From NCBI GenBank assembly GCA_900770635.1, contig CAAGLB010000163.1, forward strand, positions 1 to 64,000: 64,000 bases of DNA, in the 5' to 3' direction. This stretch comes from an uncultured Alistipes sp. GTDB taxonomy: Bacteria > Bacteroidota > Bacteroidia > Bacteroidales > Rikenellaceae. Positions 16,300 to 24,917 of the stretch are shown one piece after another. A model generated the notes under the pieces. The model saw nothing but the letters and a program-made list of their open reading frames with translations, was not told the DNA's origin and did no database searches. The stretch's first letter is position 1. Every line of letters starts with the position of its first letter. A program made the translations under genes and the position numbers.

Positions 16300-16864
16300 A
16301 ACTCAAAATTTTCTGATAGGCTAACGGATCAACGACCTCTTTTATTTCGCCCTTCGAGCCATAAGCTATCTTTTTTACCCCCTCGGCTGTCGAGTTGTCG
16401 TATATCACCCAGTAGTCGCATATCGGCATGTAGAGCTTTGTGAGGTTGCGCATGCTCGACTCGTAGCGACGACAGATGGTGTTTGTCGGGATATTGTGTC
16501 CACCGAGGCTCACACGCTTGGCCACACGCTCGATGGCTTGCTCGGGCGAGGGTAGCCAGAAGTAGAGTAGCGACACGAAGTAGCCACGCTCCTGTGCTCG
16601 TTCGATGAACTTTTGGTATGTCTTGGTTGATAGTGTTGTTTCGAATGCGAAGTCTGTGCCCTCCTCAAGCAGGTCGTTTATGCGGCGCAGCATCAAGCGG
16701 CCAGCCTCTATGGCCATGCTGTCGGGGTTGAAGGGTGAGAGGCCACGAGCAATCTCGTCGGCGTTTACAAATTCGTGGCAATGTAGCAGCTCGGGCAACA
16801 TGGTGTATGATGCTGTTGTCTTTCCAGCACCGTTACATCCTGCTATGATATAGAGCTTGCGCAT
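16292..16864 (-). CDS. Zeta-toxin-like P-loop kinase (COG4185-type predicted ATPase)
   Basis: A 190-residue protein. The Walker A GCNGAGKT is at residues 9-16, NADEIARG has the presumed catalytic Asp36, FETTLS is at 74-79, and a YFVSLLYFWLPSPEQAIERV strand-helix is followed by the basic RVAKRVSLGGHNIP. These are the features of small zeta-toxin/AAA_33 proteins. Plasmid zeta toxins phosphorylate UDP-N-acetylglucosamine; the chromosomal short forms are mostly uncharacterised. A 54-residue gene overlaps its 3' end. The promoter is recognisable upstream. Confidence 0.82.
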   Translation of the reverse strand: MRKLYIIAGCNGAGKTTASYTMLPELLHCHEFVNADEIARGLSPFNPDSMAIEAGRLMLRRINDLLEEGTDFAFETTLSTKTYQKFIERAQERGYFVSLLYFWLPSPEQAIERVAKRVSLGGHNIPTNTICRRYESSMRNLTKLYMPICDYWVIYDNSTAEGVKKIAYGSKGEIKEVVDPLAYQKILSYE

Positions 16865-16884
16865 GTTGATTCTTAACTTTTAGG

Positions 16885-16915
16885 CAAATATACAATTTTT
16901 CGTCGTAACAACCAA
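16885..16915 (-). promoter_or_regulatory. Promoter of the zeta-like kinase pair
   Basis: Minus-strand TTG (16913-16915) and TATATTTG (16885-16892) are 20 bp apart. The start codon lies about 20 nt below the -7 box. Confidence 0.6.
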
Positions 16916-16925
16916 GAAAAATGGA

Positions 16926-16988
16926 TAATTAGTAACGAGTAATTAGTGATATTTTTCGTTGTCGCTTGTTACTCGCTACTCATAGACT
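16926..16988. repeat. TAATTAGTAACGAG-type inverted spacer repeat
   Basis: TAATTAGTAACGAGTAATTA is followed by TTGTTACTCGCTACTC, able to fold on itself. Related segments lie at 32831-32915 and 39232-39290. Confidence 0.6.
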
Positions 16989-16989
16989 C

Positions 16990-17084
16990 TGTCATTCTGA
17001 ACGAAAGTGAAGAATCTCTCGGTGAGTACGGGCGTTCGACGTTAGCGCCAACCGAGAGATGTTTCGCCAAGGCTCAACATGACA
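16990..17084. repeat. REP-like palindromic element, copy C (inverted)
   Basis: The reverse complement of copies A and B, with their flanking AGTCTATGAGTAGCGAGTA also conserved (16966-16988). It abuts a TGGGTA segment on the other side, so its orientation relative to the array is unchanged. Confidence 0.88.
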
Positions 17085-17085
17085 T

Positions 17086-17168
17086 GGGCAGGGTGGGTAT
17101 TTGTGGGTACTATGGGTAGTTTTTTTCTATTTGCTCATCATACCCATTTTACTCATAATACTCACTAC
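17086..17168. repeat. TGGGTA / linker / TACCCA segment, inverted composite copy
   Basis: GGGTGGGTATTTGTGGGTAC and one further TGGGTA are followed by gtttttttctattt (the reverse complement of the linker at 13.75 kb) and decayed TACCCA/TACTCA units. The segment completes the third composite element. The 304-bp spacer 16865-17168 holds only repeats and the kinase promoter. Confidence 0.8.
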
Positions 17169-18308
17169 TCATTCTATCTCGTGGTAGACCTCCTCGATTT
17201 TGTTGCACATGGCCTCCCACGAGAAGCGCTTGCGCTCGTGCTCCATGTTGGCCACGAACTCCTCGATGCGCCCTGGCTCGTATATCCTGTTGAGGCCATC
17301 CACAACACCCTCCACCGAGCTATCTACGACGTAGCCCACCTTGCCGTCGGGAACAATCTCGCTGAGGCCACCCACGTCTGTGACGATGATGGGCGTGCGG
17401 AAGTTGTAGGCTATCTGCGTCACGCCACTCTGCGTAGCTGTCTTGTAGGGTAGCACCACGCAGTCGGCAGCCGAGAAGTAGTTGGCAACCTCGCTATCTG
17501 GGATAAAGTGGTCGTGTAGGATTATGTCGTCTTGTAGGCCAAGGCGTGTTATGAGGTCGATGTATTTGTCGCGTGAGGCGTAGAACTCGCCAGCAATGAG
17601 GAGTTTATGCCCTGGGCGGCGGAACTTAGCCCACGCCTCGATAAGGGTGTCAAGGCCCTTGTAGTCACGTATAAGACCAAAGAAGAGAGCATATCTATCC
17701 TCGGGACTTATGCCCAATGTTTTGCATGCCTCGGTGCGCTCACGGCGCTGGCCGAAGTGCTCGAACATGGGGTGGGGCGAGAAGAGTGCGGGGGCTTGGG
17801 TGTAGGCGGTAAGCTCGCCATGCACCTGCTCCGACATATATATGAAGCCATCTACCGAGCTAAGGTAGTAGCGGTTGAACATCTTGTCTGTGAGGTGGTG
17901 CTCGTGAGGCTCAACGTTGTCTATCTGGCAGATGACACGTGTGTGCCCATTCTTGCGGGCAAGGCGTGCGATAGTGCCGAAGCAGGGCGCCATGAACGGA
18001 GTCCAATACTTCATAAGCACGATGTCGGGGCGCATCTCACACAGCTTGCGTCCTACGTGCCACCAGCTAAGTGGATTCACGGTAGACACACATCGCTCGA
18101 TGGTTAGGTCCGAAGGCGGTGGGGTGTCGACAGTCTGGCTCTTGCCGGGGAAGAGCAGCGAGGGATATTGCAGCGTGAAGGTGAGGATATCGACACGATA
18201 ACCTCGCCTCTGGTACTCACGTGCCATAGTGTGCATGATGGATGCCAGGCCACCACGATAGGGGTGTGCTGGGCCTACTATGGCGATATGTAACTTCTTG
18301 GTGTCCAC
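17169..18308 (-). CDS. Glycosyltransferase family 4 protein
   Basis: A GT-B glycosyltransferase of 379 residues from a GTG start at 18308. The N-terminal domain has IVGPAHPYRGGLASIMHTMA. The C-terminal domain has ALFFGLIRDYKGLDTLIEAW, LHDHFIPDSEVANYFSAADC and the family signature VLPYKTATQSGVTQIAYNF, in which the usual catalytic EGF/EPF-type Glu segment is replaced by SGVTQ. The acceptor and sugar are unknown; membrane or surface glycan synthesis is likely. The start directly follows the stop of the acyl-ACP thioesterase gene, so the two form an operon. Confidence 0.88.
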   Translation of the reverse strand: MDTKKLHIAIVGPAHPYRGGLASIMHTMAREYQRRGYRVDILTFTLQYPSLLFPGKSQTVDTPPPSDLTIERCVSTVNPLSWWHVGRKLCEMRPDIVLMKYWTPFMAPCFGTIARLARKNGHTRVICQIDNVEPHEHHLTDKMFNRYYLSSVDGFIYMSEQVHGELTAYTQAPALFSPHPMFEHFGQRRERTEACKTLGISPEDRYALFFGLIRDYKGLDTLIEAWAKFRRPGHKLLIAGEFYASRDKYIDLITRLGLQDDIILHDHFIPDSEVANYFSAADCVVLPYKTATQSGVTQIAYNFRTPIIVTDVGGLSEIVPDGKVGYVVDSSVEGVVDGLNRIYEPGRIEEFVANMEHERKRFSWEAMCNKIEEVYHEIE

Positions 18309-19034
18309 CTATTTAAACTCTACACGTGCACGACATAGTGTCTTGCCCGAATTTGACGAAATCTCGAACTGCCATACGTTGCCCTCCTCGGAGTGAGCTA
18401 CTCGGAGTACCTCGCCATAGAGCGCCTCGGCAATGAAGTTGAAGTCGATGCGCATGCCTTGGTTATGCTCGATGGCTTCGAGCGAGATGGCATCAAAAAT
18501 CATGTCGACATAGCGCAGGGTGTTCACATGGCGGTTAAAGTCGATGTCGCTATACACCACAGGTCTTTCGCTCGATGCTGCATACTCCGCAGGGCGTAGG
18601 CGTGCTGGGGCGGCAATGGGCGATGGAGTGTCGACCATAGCCTTTTCGTATGTATCTTTCAAGAGCGACATGTCTACCACCTGGCGGCTCTCCATGTTGA
18701 GCATGCACCACTGCGACACACCTGCTGCCAAGAGCTCGTCGCCCGAGCGTAGGCGGAAGTTACGTGTCGAGCTGAGGCGGTTGAACTCGTTAACCCACGT
18801 ATCTACGACGATGTCGCTATACTGCTCTGGCTGACGCATGATCTCTACGCCGAGGCGTGATAGCACCCATGTGTGTTTGTTGTCCTGGAGGGCTGCTACG
18901 CCAAAACCCTTGTTGTCGGCGTCGATGCCTGCGACATTGAGCATGTAGCTGATGATTGACGATGCCGAAGCACGTAGCGTGAAGTCTACATCTTGGGGAG
19001 TGATGCGGTAGTTGTATGAAGTTATTTCTGCCAT
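18309..19034 (-). CDS. Acyl-ACP thioesterase
   Basis: A double hot-dog protein of 241 residues (MAEITSYNYRITPQDVDF). The first domain carries WVLSRLGVEIMRQPEQYSDI and TWVNEFNRLSSTRNFRL. The second has YSDIDFNRHVNTLRYVDMI, the conserved Asn/His segment of the active region in plant and bacterial FatA/FatB relatives. It releases fatty acids from acyl carrier protein. The GT4 gene begins at the next base. A TACATTTG -7 box lies upstream at 19054-19061. Confidence 0.87.
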   Translation of the reverse strand: MAEITSYNYRITPQDVDFTLRASASSIISYMLNVAGIDADNKGFGVAALQDNKHTWVLSRLGVEIMRQPEQYSDIVVDTWVNEFNRLSSTRNFRLRSGDELLAAGVSQWCMLNMESRQVVDMSLLKDTYEKAMVDTPSPIAAPARLRPAEYAASSERPVVYSDIDFNRHVNTLRYVDMIFDAISLEAIEHNQGMRIDFNFIAEALYGEVLRVAHSEEGNVWQFEISSNSGKTLCRARVEFK

Positions 19035-19053
19035 AAATATCTGTATTTGCTTA

Positions 19054-19061
19054 CAAATGTA
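19054..19061 (-). promoter_or_regulatory. -7 box of the thioesterase-GT4 operon
   Basis: TACATTTG on the minus strand, 19 bp before the start codon. No clear -33 box is visible. Confidence 0.45.
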
Positions 19062-19148
19062 CGAAAAAATATAATAATAAGCGATACTCGGCGTTTAATT
19101 ATTGTGTAAATAATATTGGTGTGTATATAAAAAAAACAAATATAAATA

Positions 19149-19178
19149 TTGGATTTTGAGCAAAAAATAGTATCTTTG
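19149..19178 (+). promoter_or_regulatory. Promoter of the M16 peptidase gene
   Basis: TTG (19149-19151) and TATCTTTG (19171-19178) are 19 bp apart, followed by a ~63-nt AT-rich leader. Confidence 0.65.
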
Positions 19179-19247
19179 CTTGAATTAATATTTGCAAGTG
19201 TGCAGATAACGATTTAAACTTAATATAATTACTTAATTATCAGCTTT

Positions 19248-22058
19248 ATGAAAAAACTTATTTTTTCGCTCGTAGCACTCGTAATTGGTGTTATGAGTAT
19301 CTCGGCTCAGACTCCGCTTCCTCTTGATGAGCAGGTGCGAGTAGGTCGCCTCGAGAATGGCATGACTTACTTCTTGCGCCACAACGAGAAGCCTAAGGGC
19401 CAGGCAAGCTTCTACATCTACCACGACGTTGGTGCTGTTCAGGAGGCTGACGACCAGCAGGGCTTGGCTCACTTCCTCGAGCACATGGCCTTCAACGGAA
19501 CTAAGAATCTTCCTGGTAAGGAGATGATCGAGAAGTTGGAGACTATCGGTGTTCAGTTTGGCTACAACCTTAATGCTTTCACATCATGGGATTGCACCGA
19601 GTACATGATCAAGGATTGTCCTATCACTCCTGAGAACCTCGACCTCGCACTCCTTATCCTCCACGACTGGTCACAGTTCATCGCTTTGGATCCAGCCGAG
19701 GTTGACGAGGAGCGTGGCGTAATCATGGAGGAGCTCCGCACACGTGATGGCGCTAACCTTCGTGCTCAGTACGACATGTTCGAGCACTTGTTCCAGGGTA
19801 CTATCTACGAGCAGCGCAACCTTATTGGCTATCTCGATGGCCTTAAGTCGTTCGACCACACTGCTTTGGAGGCTTTTTACAAGAAGTGGTACCGCCCAGA
19901 GTATCAGGCTATCGTTATCGTTGGTGATATCGACGTTGACGAGGTAGAGGCTAAGATTAAGGAGCTTATGTCTGACATTCCAGCTTCACCAGCTGACGCT
20001 GCACAGAAGGAGGTTGTTGTTGTTGCTCCTACCGAGCAGCCTATCGTTTCAGTATTCTCTGACCGTGAGCTCACTCGTTCAAGCGTGATGATGTTTGCTC
20101 GCCGTGAGGCTCTTCCAAAGGAGATTAAGAACACTGTTGAGGCTTACTCTCTCGACATCATCTACAACCTCGCTACAATGATGATGAACAACCGCTTCGA
20201 GGAGATCGCTCAGGCTGCTGATGCTCCATTCTTGGGTGGTGGCATGTCTGAGGGTGGCATCGGTATCTGCCCAACAATGGACGCTACAAGCTTCTCTGTT
20301 GTTGCTCACGAGGGCCGCATCATCGACGGCTTCCGTGCTATGTACACCGAGATGGAGCGTATGCGTCGTCATGGCTTCACTCCTGGTGAGTTTGAGCGTG
20401 CTAAGGAGGAGCTCAAGATGTATGCTGAGCGCCAGTACACAAACCGTAACGACGTGCGTAACGACGAGTATGCACAGCGCTACCTCGACTACTATGCTCA
20501 GGGTACTCCTATGATGGATGCTGAGACTGAGTGGATGCTCGACCAGCAGATGCTTTCAGGCATCACTCTCGACATCTTCAACCAGCTTTATAGCCAGCTT
20601 GCAACACCTAACAAGAACCTCGTAATCCTTGCTCGCACCCCTGAGAAGGAGGACCTTGCAATTCCTACTGAGGAGGAGATCCTGGCAGTTATCGCCGAGG
20701 TTGAGGCTGCTGAGATTGAGCCTTACAAGGACAACACCGTGATCCTTCCACTTATCGGCGAGGATGTTGTGTTGAAGGGCTCACCAGTGAAGAAGACTCA
20801 GACTAACGAGTCGCTCGGCTACACTGAGTGGACATTGAAGAATGGCATCAAGGTTGTTGTACGTCCATCAACATTGAAGGCTGACGAGGTACGTATCTCT
20901 GCTGTAACCAAGGGTGGTAAGTCGTTGCTCTCTGACGCTGACCTCTTCACAGGCGATATGCTCGGCATGGTTATGGGCCAGTCAGGTATCAGCAAGTTCT
21001 CGGCTACTGAGCTCGCTAAGCAGCTCACAGGTAAGAACGCAGCTGCCTCTATCGGCATTGGCGACTACGAGCACGGTGTAAATGCTGGTGGTTCACCTAA
21101 GGACATCGAGACTATCCTTCAGCTCATCTACCTCAACTTCACAGATCCACGTTTCGACCAGACCGACCTCGACAACATCAAGAAGATGTATGTTCCTTAC
21201 TTCACTAACATGGAGCAGGATCCATCATACGTAGTAAGCAAGAACTACATCGAGACTATCTATGGCAACCACCCACGTCGCCAGATGACAAATGCTAAGA
21301 TGTTCGACCAGTTGACTCTCGAGAGCTTGGCAGATGTTCACAAGCAGCTCTTCAGCTACGCTAACGACTTCCGCTTCGTTATCGCTGGTAACGTAGACCT
21401 CGAGACTTTGAAGCCACTCGTTGAGAAGTATATCGGTTCGTTGCCAACAGCTAAGAAGTCGCAGTACTCAGCTCAGGACGATGGTGTACGTGTAGTTAAG
21501 GGTGAGGTTACTAACGACTTCACAGCAACTATGCAGCAGCCTAAGGTTTCTGTTTACTTGACATTCTCTGGCGACTTGGCCGACAATGCTAAGAACCGCC
21601 TCGTTCTCGACCTTCTCAGCCGTGCTCTCGACTCACGCTACCTCATCTCTATCCGCGAGGAGAAGGGTGGTACTTATGGCGTGCAGGTACAGGGTGGCAT
21701 CGAGAAGTATCCTGTTGAGCACTACCAGATGCTTATCGCTTTCGACACTAACGAGCAGCTTGCTGACGAGCTCGTCGAGATCTGTCTTGCAGAGATCAAG
21801 AAGATTGCCGAGGAGGGTCCTTTGGCTGACGATATCGAGAAGTCACGTGAGTTCTTGAAGAAGAACTACAACAACGTTCTCGAGAGCAACGGTGGCTGGA
21901 TGTCGGCTATCACACGTTGGTATGACGAGGGCTACGACTACAAGGCAGAGTACTTGCCACTTGTTGAGAGCATCACCTACGACGATGTTAAGGCTATGGC
22001 CGCTAAGGTTCTTGCCGATGGCAACTTTGCGAAGGTTATTATGCGCCCAGCCAAGTAA
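19248..22058 (+). CDS. M16 family zinc metallopeptidase, secreted (pitrilysin-like, two-unit)
   Basis: A 936-residue protein with a signal peptide (MKKLIFSLVALVIGVMSISA). The inverted zinc motif HFLEH is at residues 75-79, and the downstream Glu ligand lies in EERGVIMEELRTRDG. It contains the expected four M16 domains: two in the active N-half, two in the C-half from about residue 515, which includes the substrate-binding GGTYGVQVQGG segment near 800. It probably degrades peptides in the periplasm or at the surface. Codon use is of the highly expressed type. Single gene with its own promoter and terminator. Confidence 0.92.
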   Translation: MKKLIFSLVALVIGVMSISAQTPLPLDEQVRVGRLENGMTYFLRHNEKPKGQASFYIYHDVGAVQEADDQQGLAHFLEHMAFNGTKNLPGKEMIEKLETIGVQFGYNLNAFTSWDCTEYMIKDCPITPENLDLALLILHDWSQFIALDPAEVDEERGVIMEELRTRDGANLRAQYDMFEHLFQGTIYEQRNLIGYLDGLKSFDHTALEAFYKKWYRPEYQAIVIVGDIDVDEVEAKIKELMSDIPASPADAAQKEVVVVAPTEQPIVSVFSDRELTRSSVMMFARREALPKEIKNTVEAYSLDIIYNLATMMMNNRFEEIAQAADAPFLGGGMSEGGIGICPTMDATSFSVVAHEGRIIDGFRAMYTEMERMRRHGFTPGEFERAKEELKMYAERQYTNRNDVRNDEYAQRYLDYYAQGTPMMDAETEWMLDQQMLSGITLDIFNQLYSQLATPNKNLVILARTPEKEDLAIPTEEEILAVIAEVEAAEIEPYKDNTVILPLIGEDVVLKGSPVKKTQTNESLGYTEWTLKNGIKVVVRPSTLKADEVRISAVTKGGKSLLSDADLFTGDMLGMVMGQSGISKFSATELAKQLTGKNAAASIGIGDYEHGVNAGGSPKDIETILQLIYLNFTDPRFDQTDLDNIKKMYVPYFTNMEQDPSYVVSKNYIETIYGNHPRRQMTNAKMFDQLTLESLADVHKQLFSYANDFRFVIAGNVDLETLKPLVEKYIGSLPTAKKSQYSAQDDGVRVVKGEVTNDFTATMQQPKVSVYLTFSGDLADNAKNRLVLDLLSRALDSRYLISIREEKGGTYGVQVQGGIEKYPVEHYQMLIAFDTNEQLADELVEICLAEIKKIAEEGPLADDIEKSREFLKKNYNNVLESNGGWMSAITRWYDEGYDYKAEYLPLVESITYDDVKAMAAKVLADGNFAKVIMRPAK

Positions 22059-22100
22059 TTTGTTGTGATAAGGGGTCATTCTCGGCCCATCGCTAAAAGT

Positions 22101-22150
22101 AAGACCCCTCGGGCTGTACTTCAAAGTACTATCCCGAGGGGTCTTCTTTT
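22101..22150 (+). terminator. Terminator of the M16 peptidase gene
   Basis: AAGACCCCTCGGG pairs with CCCGAGGGGTCTT around a 19-nt loop that itself contains AGTAC/GTACT. It ends in CTTTT. Confidence 0.8.
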
Positions 22151-22212
22151 GCGATAGACCAAGCCTAACCCCTTCTGACAACAAATTTGTTTCTTGTGAT
22201 AGGGAGGTTAAC

Positions 22213-22446
22213 AAAGTTAAAGGTGAAAAGTGAAAAGTGAAAGGTGAAAAGTGAAAAGTGTGGTGTGCTTCGCACGAGATTATTAAATATAGCGTCGCAG
22301 ACACCTTACTTTTCCCTTTTCAGTTTTCCCTTTTCAGTTTGTAAACATGCGTCGCAGACACCATACTTTTCAGTTGTCACCTCTCACTTTTCACTTCGTG
22401 CGAAGCACACCTTACTTTTCACCTTTCCCCTTTCCCCTTTCACCTT
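22213..22446. repeat. GTGAAAAG-family inverted spacer repeat
   Basis: The left arm is built of GTGAAAAG/GTGAAAGG units (22219-22262) and the right arm of CTTTTCAC/CCTTTCCC units (22380-22445). Inside, GTGTGCTTCGCACGA (about 22262) is matched by its reverse complement near 22395. GCGTCGCAGACACC occurs twice, at 22292 and 22349. The right arm reaches the stop of the LuxC-like gene. Besides the terminator nothing else is seen in 22059-22439. Confidence 0.8.
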
Positions 22447-23426
22447 GTGAGAAACGCCATGGTGTCGACGCCGTCGGCATAGTCGTCGAGAGCGGGGTAT
22501 TGGGCCGAGCCAAACGAGATGATGCGGCCGAAGGGTAGGTGGGCGTTGAGCGACGAGATGTGCGACACCACGCACTGAACATCCTCGCTATGCTCCCTGA
22601 GCCAAATCTCTACATCGCTTAGTGTGGTGTAGGCGTGGAGCGTAACCTCGCCCAACGACTTAGGAAACGTTGTGCCACGTGTTGCGATATATCCTACGTA
22701 GTCGTCAAACTGTGAGCCTTGCATCATGAGGAGTGCCTTGCGGGTGCGTATGTTCTGCTCGAGCTTCTTGCACGAGGCGTTGCGCAGGGCCAATTTGGGC
22801 GTAAGGCCCTTGGGGTAGAATATCATCGACACAGAGCGGCAGCCGAGGCCCGAGTAGGCGGTGATGTCGGTAGCGAGAGCCTCAATCTCCACCTCTGTTT
22901 CCGAGCCATCGAGAACGGCTATGGAGTGGCGGCTGCCACGCAAAAGGCGACGTGTAGAGGCAAAGTGCTCGTCGAAATAGCGGTTGGCATCCTCGCCACC
23001 TGTGGCTATTGCTAAGTCGTAGCTGTCGTCGGCAGAGTAGTCGTAAATGGCAATATCAGGTGATATGGAGCGCAGCTCGTCAACAACATAGCGCATCAGC
23101 ACACGATCCTTTGACGATGGCTTAACATAGCATTTGTGACCACTGAGCAACACACACATAAGGTCGAAGAAGCCGACAAGAGGTATGTTGCCCGCCATGA
23201 TAAGAGCAACACGCTGAGGGGTGCTTGCGGGGGTGTAGTGCGCTAACCATCTCTCGAGCTTATGGCGCTGGAGCATAGTTAGACGTATGGCCTCCACCGA
23301 GCGCAAAATATCGCCTCGGGTGAACCAAGGGTTTGCCTCGATGGCCTCGTCGATAATATCTTGGTGCTGGGCAAACGTGGCGAGATGGTTGCCAAGCTCA
23401 ACGAATATGTCTATACGGTTGTTCAT
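22440..23426 (-). CDS. Acyl-CoA reductase, LuxC-like
   Basis: An aldehyde-dehydrogenase-fold protein of 328 residues starting at ATG 23426, which overlaps the TGA of the preceding exonuclease gene (TGATG). Features: VALIMAGNIPLVGFFDLMCV and GHKCYVKPSSKD in the nucleotide-binding part, then TAYSGLGCRSVSMIFYP with the presumed nucleophilic Cys. LuxC-type enzymes reduce acyl-CoA or acyl-protein to aldehyde; here there is no luciferase context and the substrate is unknown. It is shorter than the ~480-residue luminous-bacterial LuxC, lacking the N-terminal part. Confidence 0.8.
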   Translation of the reverse strand: MNNRIDIFVELGNHLATFAQHQDIIDEAIEANPWFTRGDILRSVEAIRLTMLQRHKLERWLAHYTPASTPQRVALIMAGNIPLVGFFDLMCVLLSGHKCYVKPSSKDRVLMRYVVDELRSISPDIAIYDYSADDSYDLAIATGGEDANRYFDEHFASTRRLLRGSRHSIAVLDGSETEVEIEALATDITAYSGLGCRSVSMIFYPKGLTPKLALRNASCKKLEQNIRTRKALLMMQGSQFDDYVGYIATRGTTFPKSLGEVTLHAYTTLSDVEIWLREHSEDVQCVVSHISSLNAHLPFGRIISFGSAQYPALDDYADGVDTMAFLTR

Positions 23427-23920
23427 CACAATATTTTGAGTGCTATGGCTGCTGCGGCATCGGCATCGGCAAGGGCGTGGTGGTGTTGGCTAAGGTCGTA
23501 GCCACAGGCGGCAGCCACTGTGGGCAGCTTATGGTTGGGCAGCCTCTTGCCAAATACCTTGCGGGCAGTGCTACATGTGCAGTGAAACTTATAGTTGGGG
23601 TATGGCATGCCGTAGACCTCGTGTACAGCACGCAGACAGCCCTCGTCGAAAGGTGCGTTGTGCGCCACAAAGTCGAGAGTGCCGATGAGGGGTTGCAGCT
23701 CGCGCCACACAAGAGGGAAGCCCACACAAAAGTCGGTGTCACGGCGTGTCATGCCGTGTACAGCCGTGCAGTAGGGCGAGTAGAAGTTGGGGACGGGGCG
23801 TATGAGGCGGTGCTCACGTGCAACAACCTTGCCGCCACGCACAACAACGATGCCCACAGAGCAGACGCTCGAGCGGTTGTTGTTGGCGGTCTCGAAGTCG
23901 ATGGCTACAAAATCTGTCAT
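23426..23920 (-). CDS. 3'-5' exonuclease, DEDDh (DnaQ-like)
   Basis: A 164-residue single-domain exonuclease. Exo I is FVAIDFETAN with Asp and Glu of the metal site, Exo II is FVAHNAPFDEGCL, and Exo III contains HHALADADAAA with the His and Asp. It degrades single strands 3' to 5'; similar proteins act in repair or RNA turnover. It overlaps both neighbours: the upstream gene ends inside its ATG (ATGA), and the acyl-CoA reductase starts in its stop (TGATG). The combination of exonuclease, thioredoxin-fold lipoprotein and reductase is not one I know as a functional unit. Confidence 0.88.
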   Translation of the reverse strand: MTDFVAIDFETANNNRSSVCSVGIVVVRGGKVVAREHRLIRPVPNFYSPYCTAVHGMTRRDTDFCVGFPLVWRELQPLIGTLDFVAHNAPFDEGCLRAVHEVYGMPYPNYKFHCTCSTARKVFGKRLPNHKLPTVAAACGYDLSQHHHALADADAAAAIALKIL

Positions 23921-24855
23921 AGCTCGATTCCTCGTTTAATAATCTCCTCCACCTGCTTGACGCTAACACCATCTTTGACGAGCACATGCTTATCTCTGTC
24001 GAGCAGATAGAGCGATGGTATGGCTTTAAGGTCGTAGAGCTTCTCGTTGGTGAGTATCATGCCCTCGTCGTAGCCACATATCCACCCCTTGGGCATCTGC
24101 GCAAGGTAGTTGCGCCACGCCTCGATATCCTCGTCGGGGTAGATGGCAAGGGTTACGATGTTGTGTTTCTTGCCGAGCTCACCAAGTGTCGCAGAGCCCT
24201 CTATCTCGTCGATTACCTGCTTACACATCTCGCAACCAGGGTTGTTGAAGAGAAGGATGGTGTAGTCGGCATTGATGGCATGGAGGCGGTGGCTGCGGCC
24301 ATCAGAGGTCTTGTATTTGAAGTCGTTGGCGATGGAACGTATGCGGTTTTGCTTGACTATGTGCAGCGTGTGCTCGGGGATCATGCGGTCGTACTCGTCG
24401 AGAAGTGGCGAGCGAGTAAGCTCCTCGAGGATGGGGATGTAGTACTCGTCGTTGCGCACAGGCGAGTTGGGATCGTAGAGGATGTCGTGAGCCATGTCGG
24501 CGAAGAGGTTGAGCACAGGGCGACTGGCATGGGCACGGCGCATGAGGCCACGAAGCAGCGAGTCGGCCTTGTTGGCGGGTATGAGCATGACATACTGGGC
24601 GAAGGCCGAGTATAGCTCGTCGCTTGAGTATAGCTCAATATCGTCGCCGATGTCGAAGCGGAAGTCGTCCCAGTAGTGGGCAACATAGCGCTCGTAGTCG
24701 GCACGGCTTGTTAGCTCGTTAACATTGTTGAAGGGGGGCTTAAACCTAAGGGTTGCCTCGGGGGTCTCCTCGGTGGTCGCCTTAGTAGGCTGCGAGGTGC
24801 AACCAACAGCGAGGGCGAGGAGCAGAAGGTGAGCTAAACAGAGTATTCGTCGCAT
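23917..24855 (-). CDS. DUF5106-like lipoprotein with thioredoxin-fold C-terminal domain
   Basis: I choose ATG 24855 (MRRILCLAHLLLLALAVGC, lipobox Cys19), giving 312 residues; an upstream frame adds 15 unlikely residues inside the argS terminator. The N-terminal helical part (about 45-170) resembles DUF5106. The C-terminal domain has LLFNNPGCEMCKQVIDEIEG, a CxxC thioredoxin motif, and the cis-Pro segment KAIPSLYLLD. Family relatives are envelope thiol-disulfide proteins of Bacteroidetes. First gene of a tightly overlapping three-gene operon; transcription from argS is separated by a terminator. Confidence 0.78.
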   Translation of the reverse strand: MRRILCLAHLLLLALAVGCTSQPTKATTEETPEATLRFKPPFNNVNELTSRADYERYVAHYWDDFRFDIGDDIELYSSDELYSAFAQYVMLIPANKADSLLRGLMRRAHASRPVLNLFADMAHDILYDPNSPVRNDEYYIPILEELTRSPLLDEYDRMIPEHTLHIVKQNRIRSIANDFKYKTSDGRSHRLHAINADYTILLFNNPGCEMCKQVIDEIEGSATLGELGKKHNIVTLAIYPDEDIEAWRNYLAQMPKGWICGYDEGMILTNEKLYDLKAIPSLYLLDRDKHVLVKDGVSVKQVEEIIKRGIEL

Positions 24856-24869
24856 AGGCGTGCTATAAA

Positions 24870-24903
24870 TAAAAAGGAGTGCCCCGCACAGGCGAAGCAC
24901 TCC
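24870..24903 (-). terminator. Terminator of argS
   Basis: Minus strand: GGAGTGC pairs with GCACTCC around a 14-nt loop, followed by TTTTTATTT. It lies 15 bp after the argS stop and overlaps the 5' leader of the next operon. Confidence 0.85.
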
Positions 24904-24917
24904 ACACTATTCTGAGA

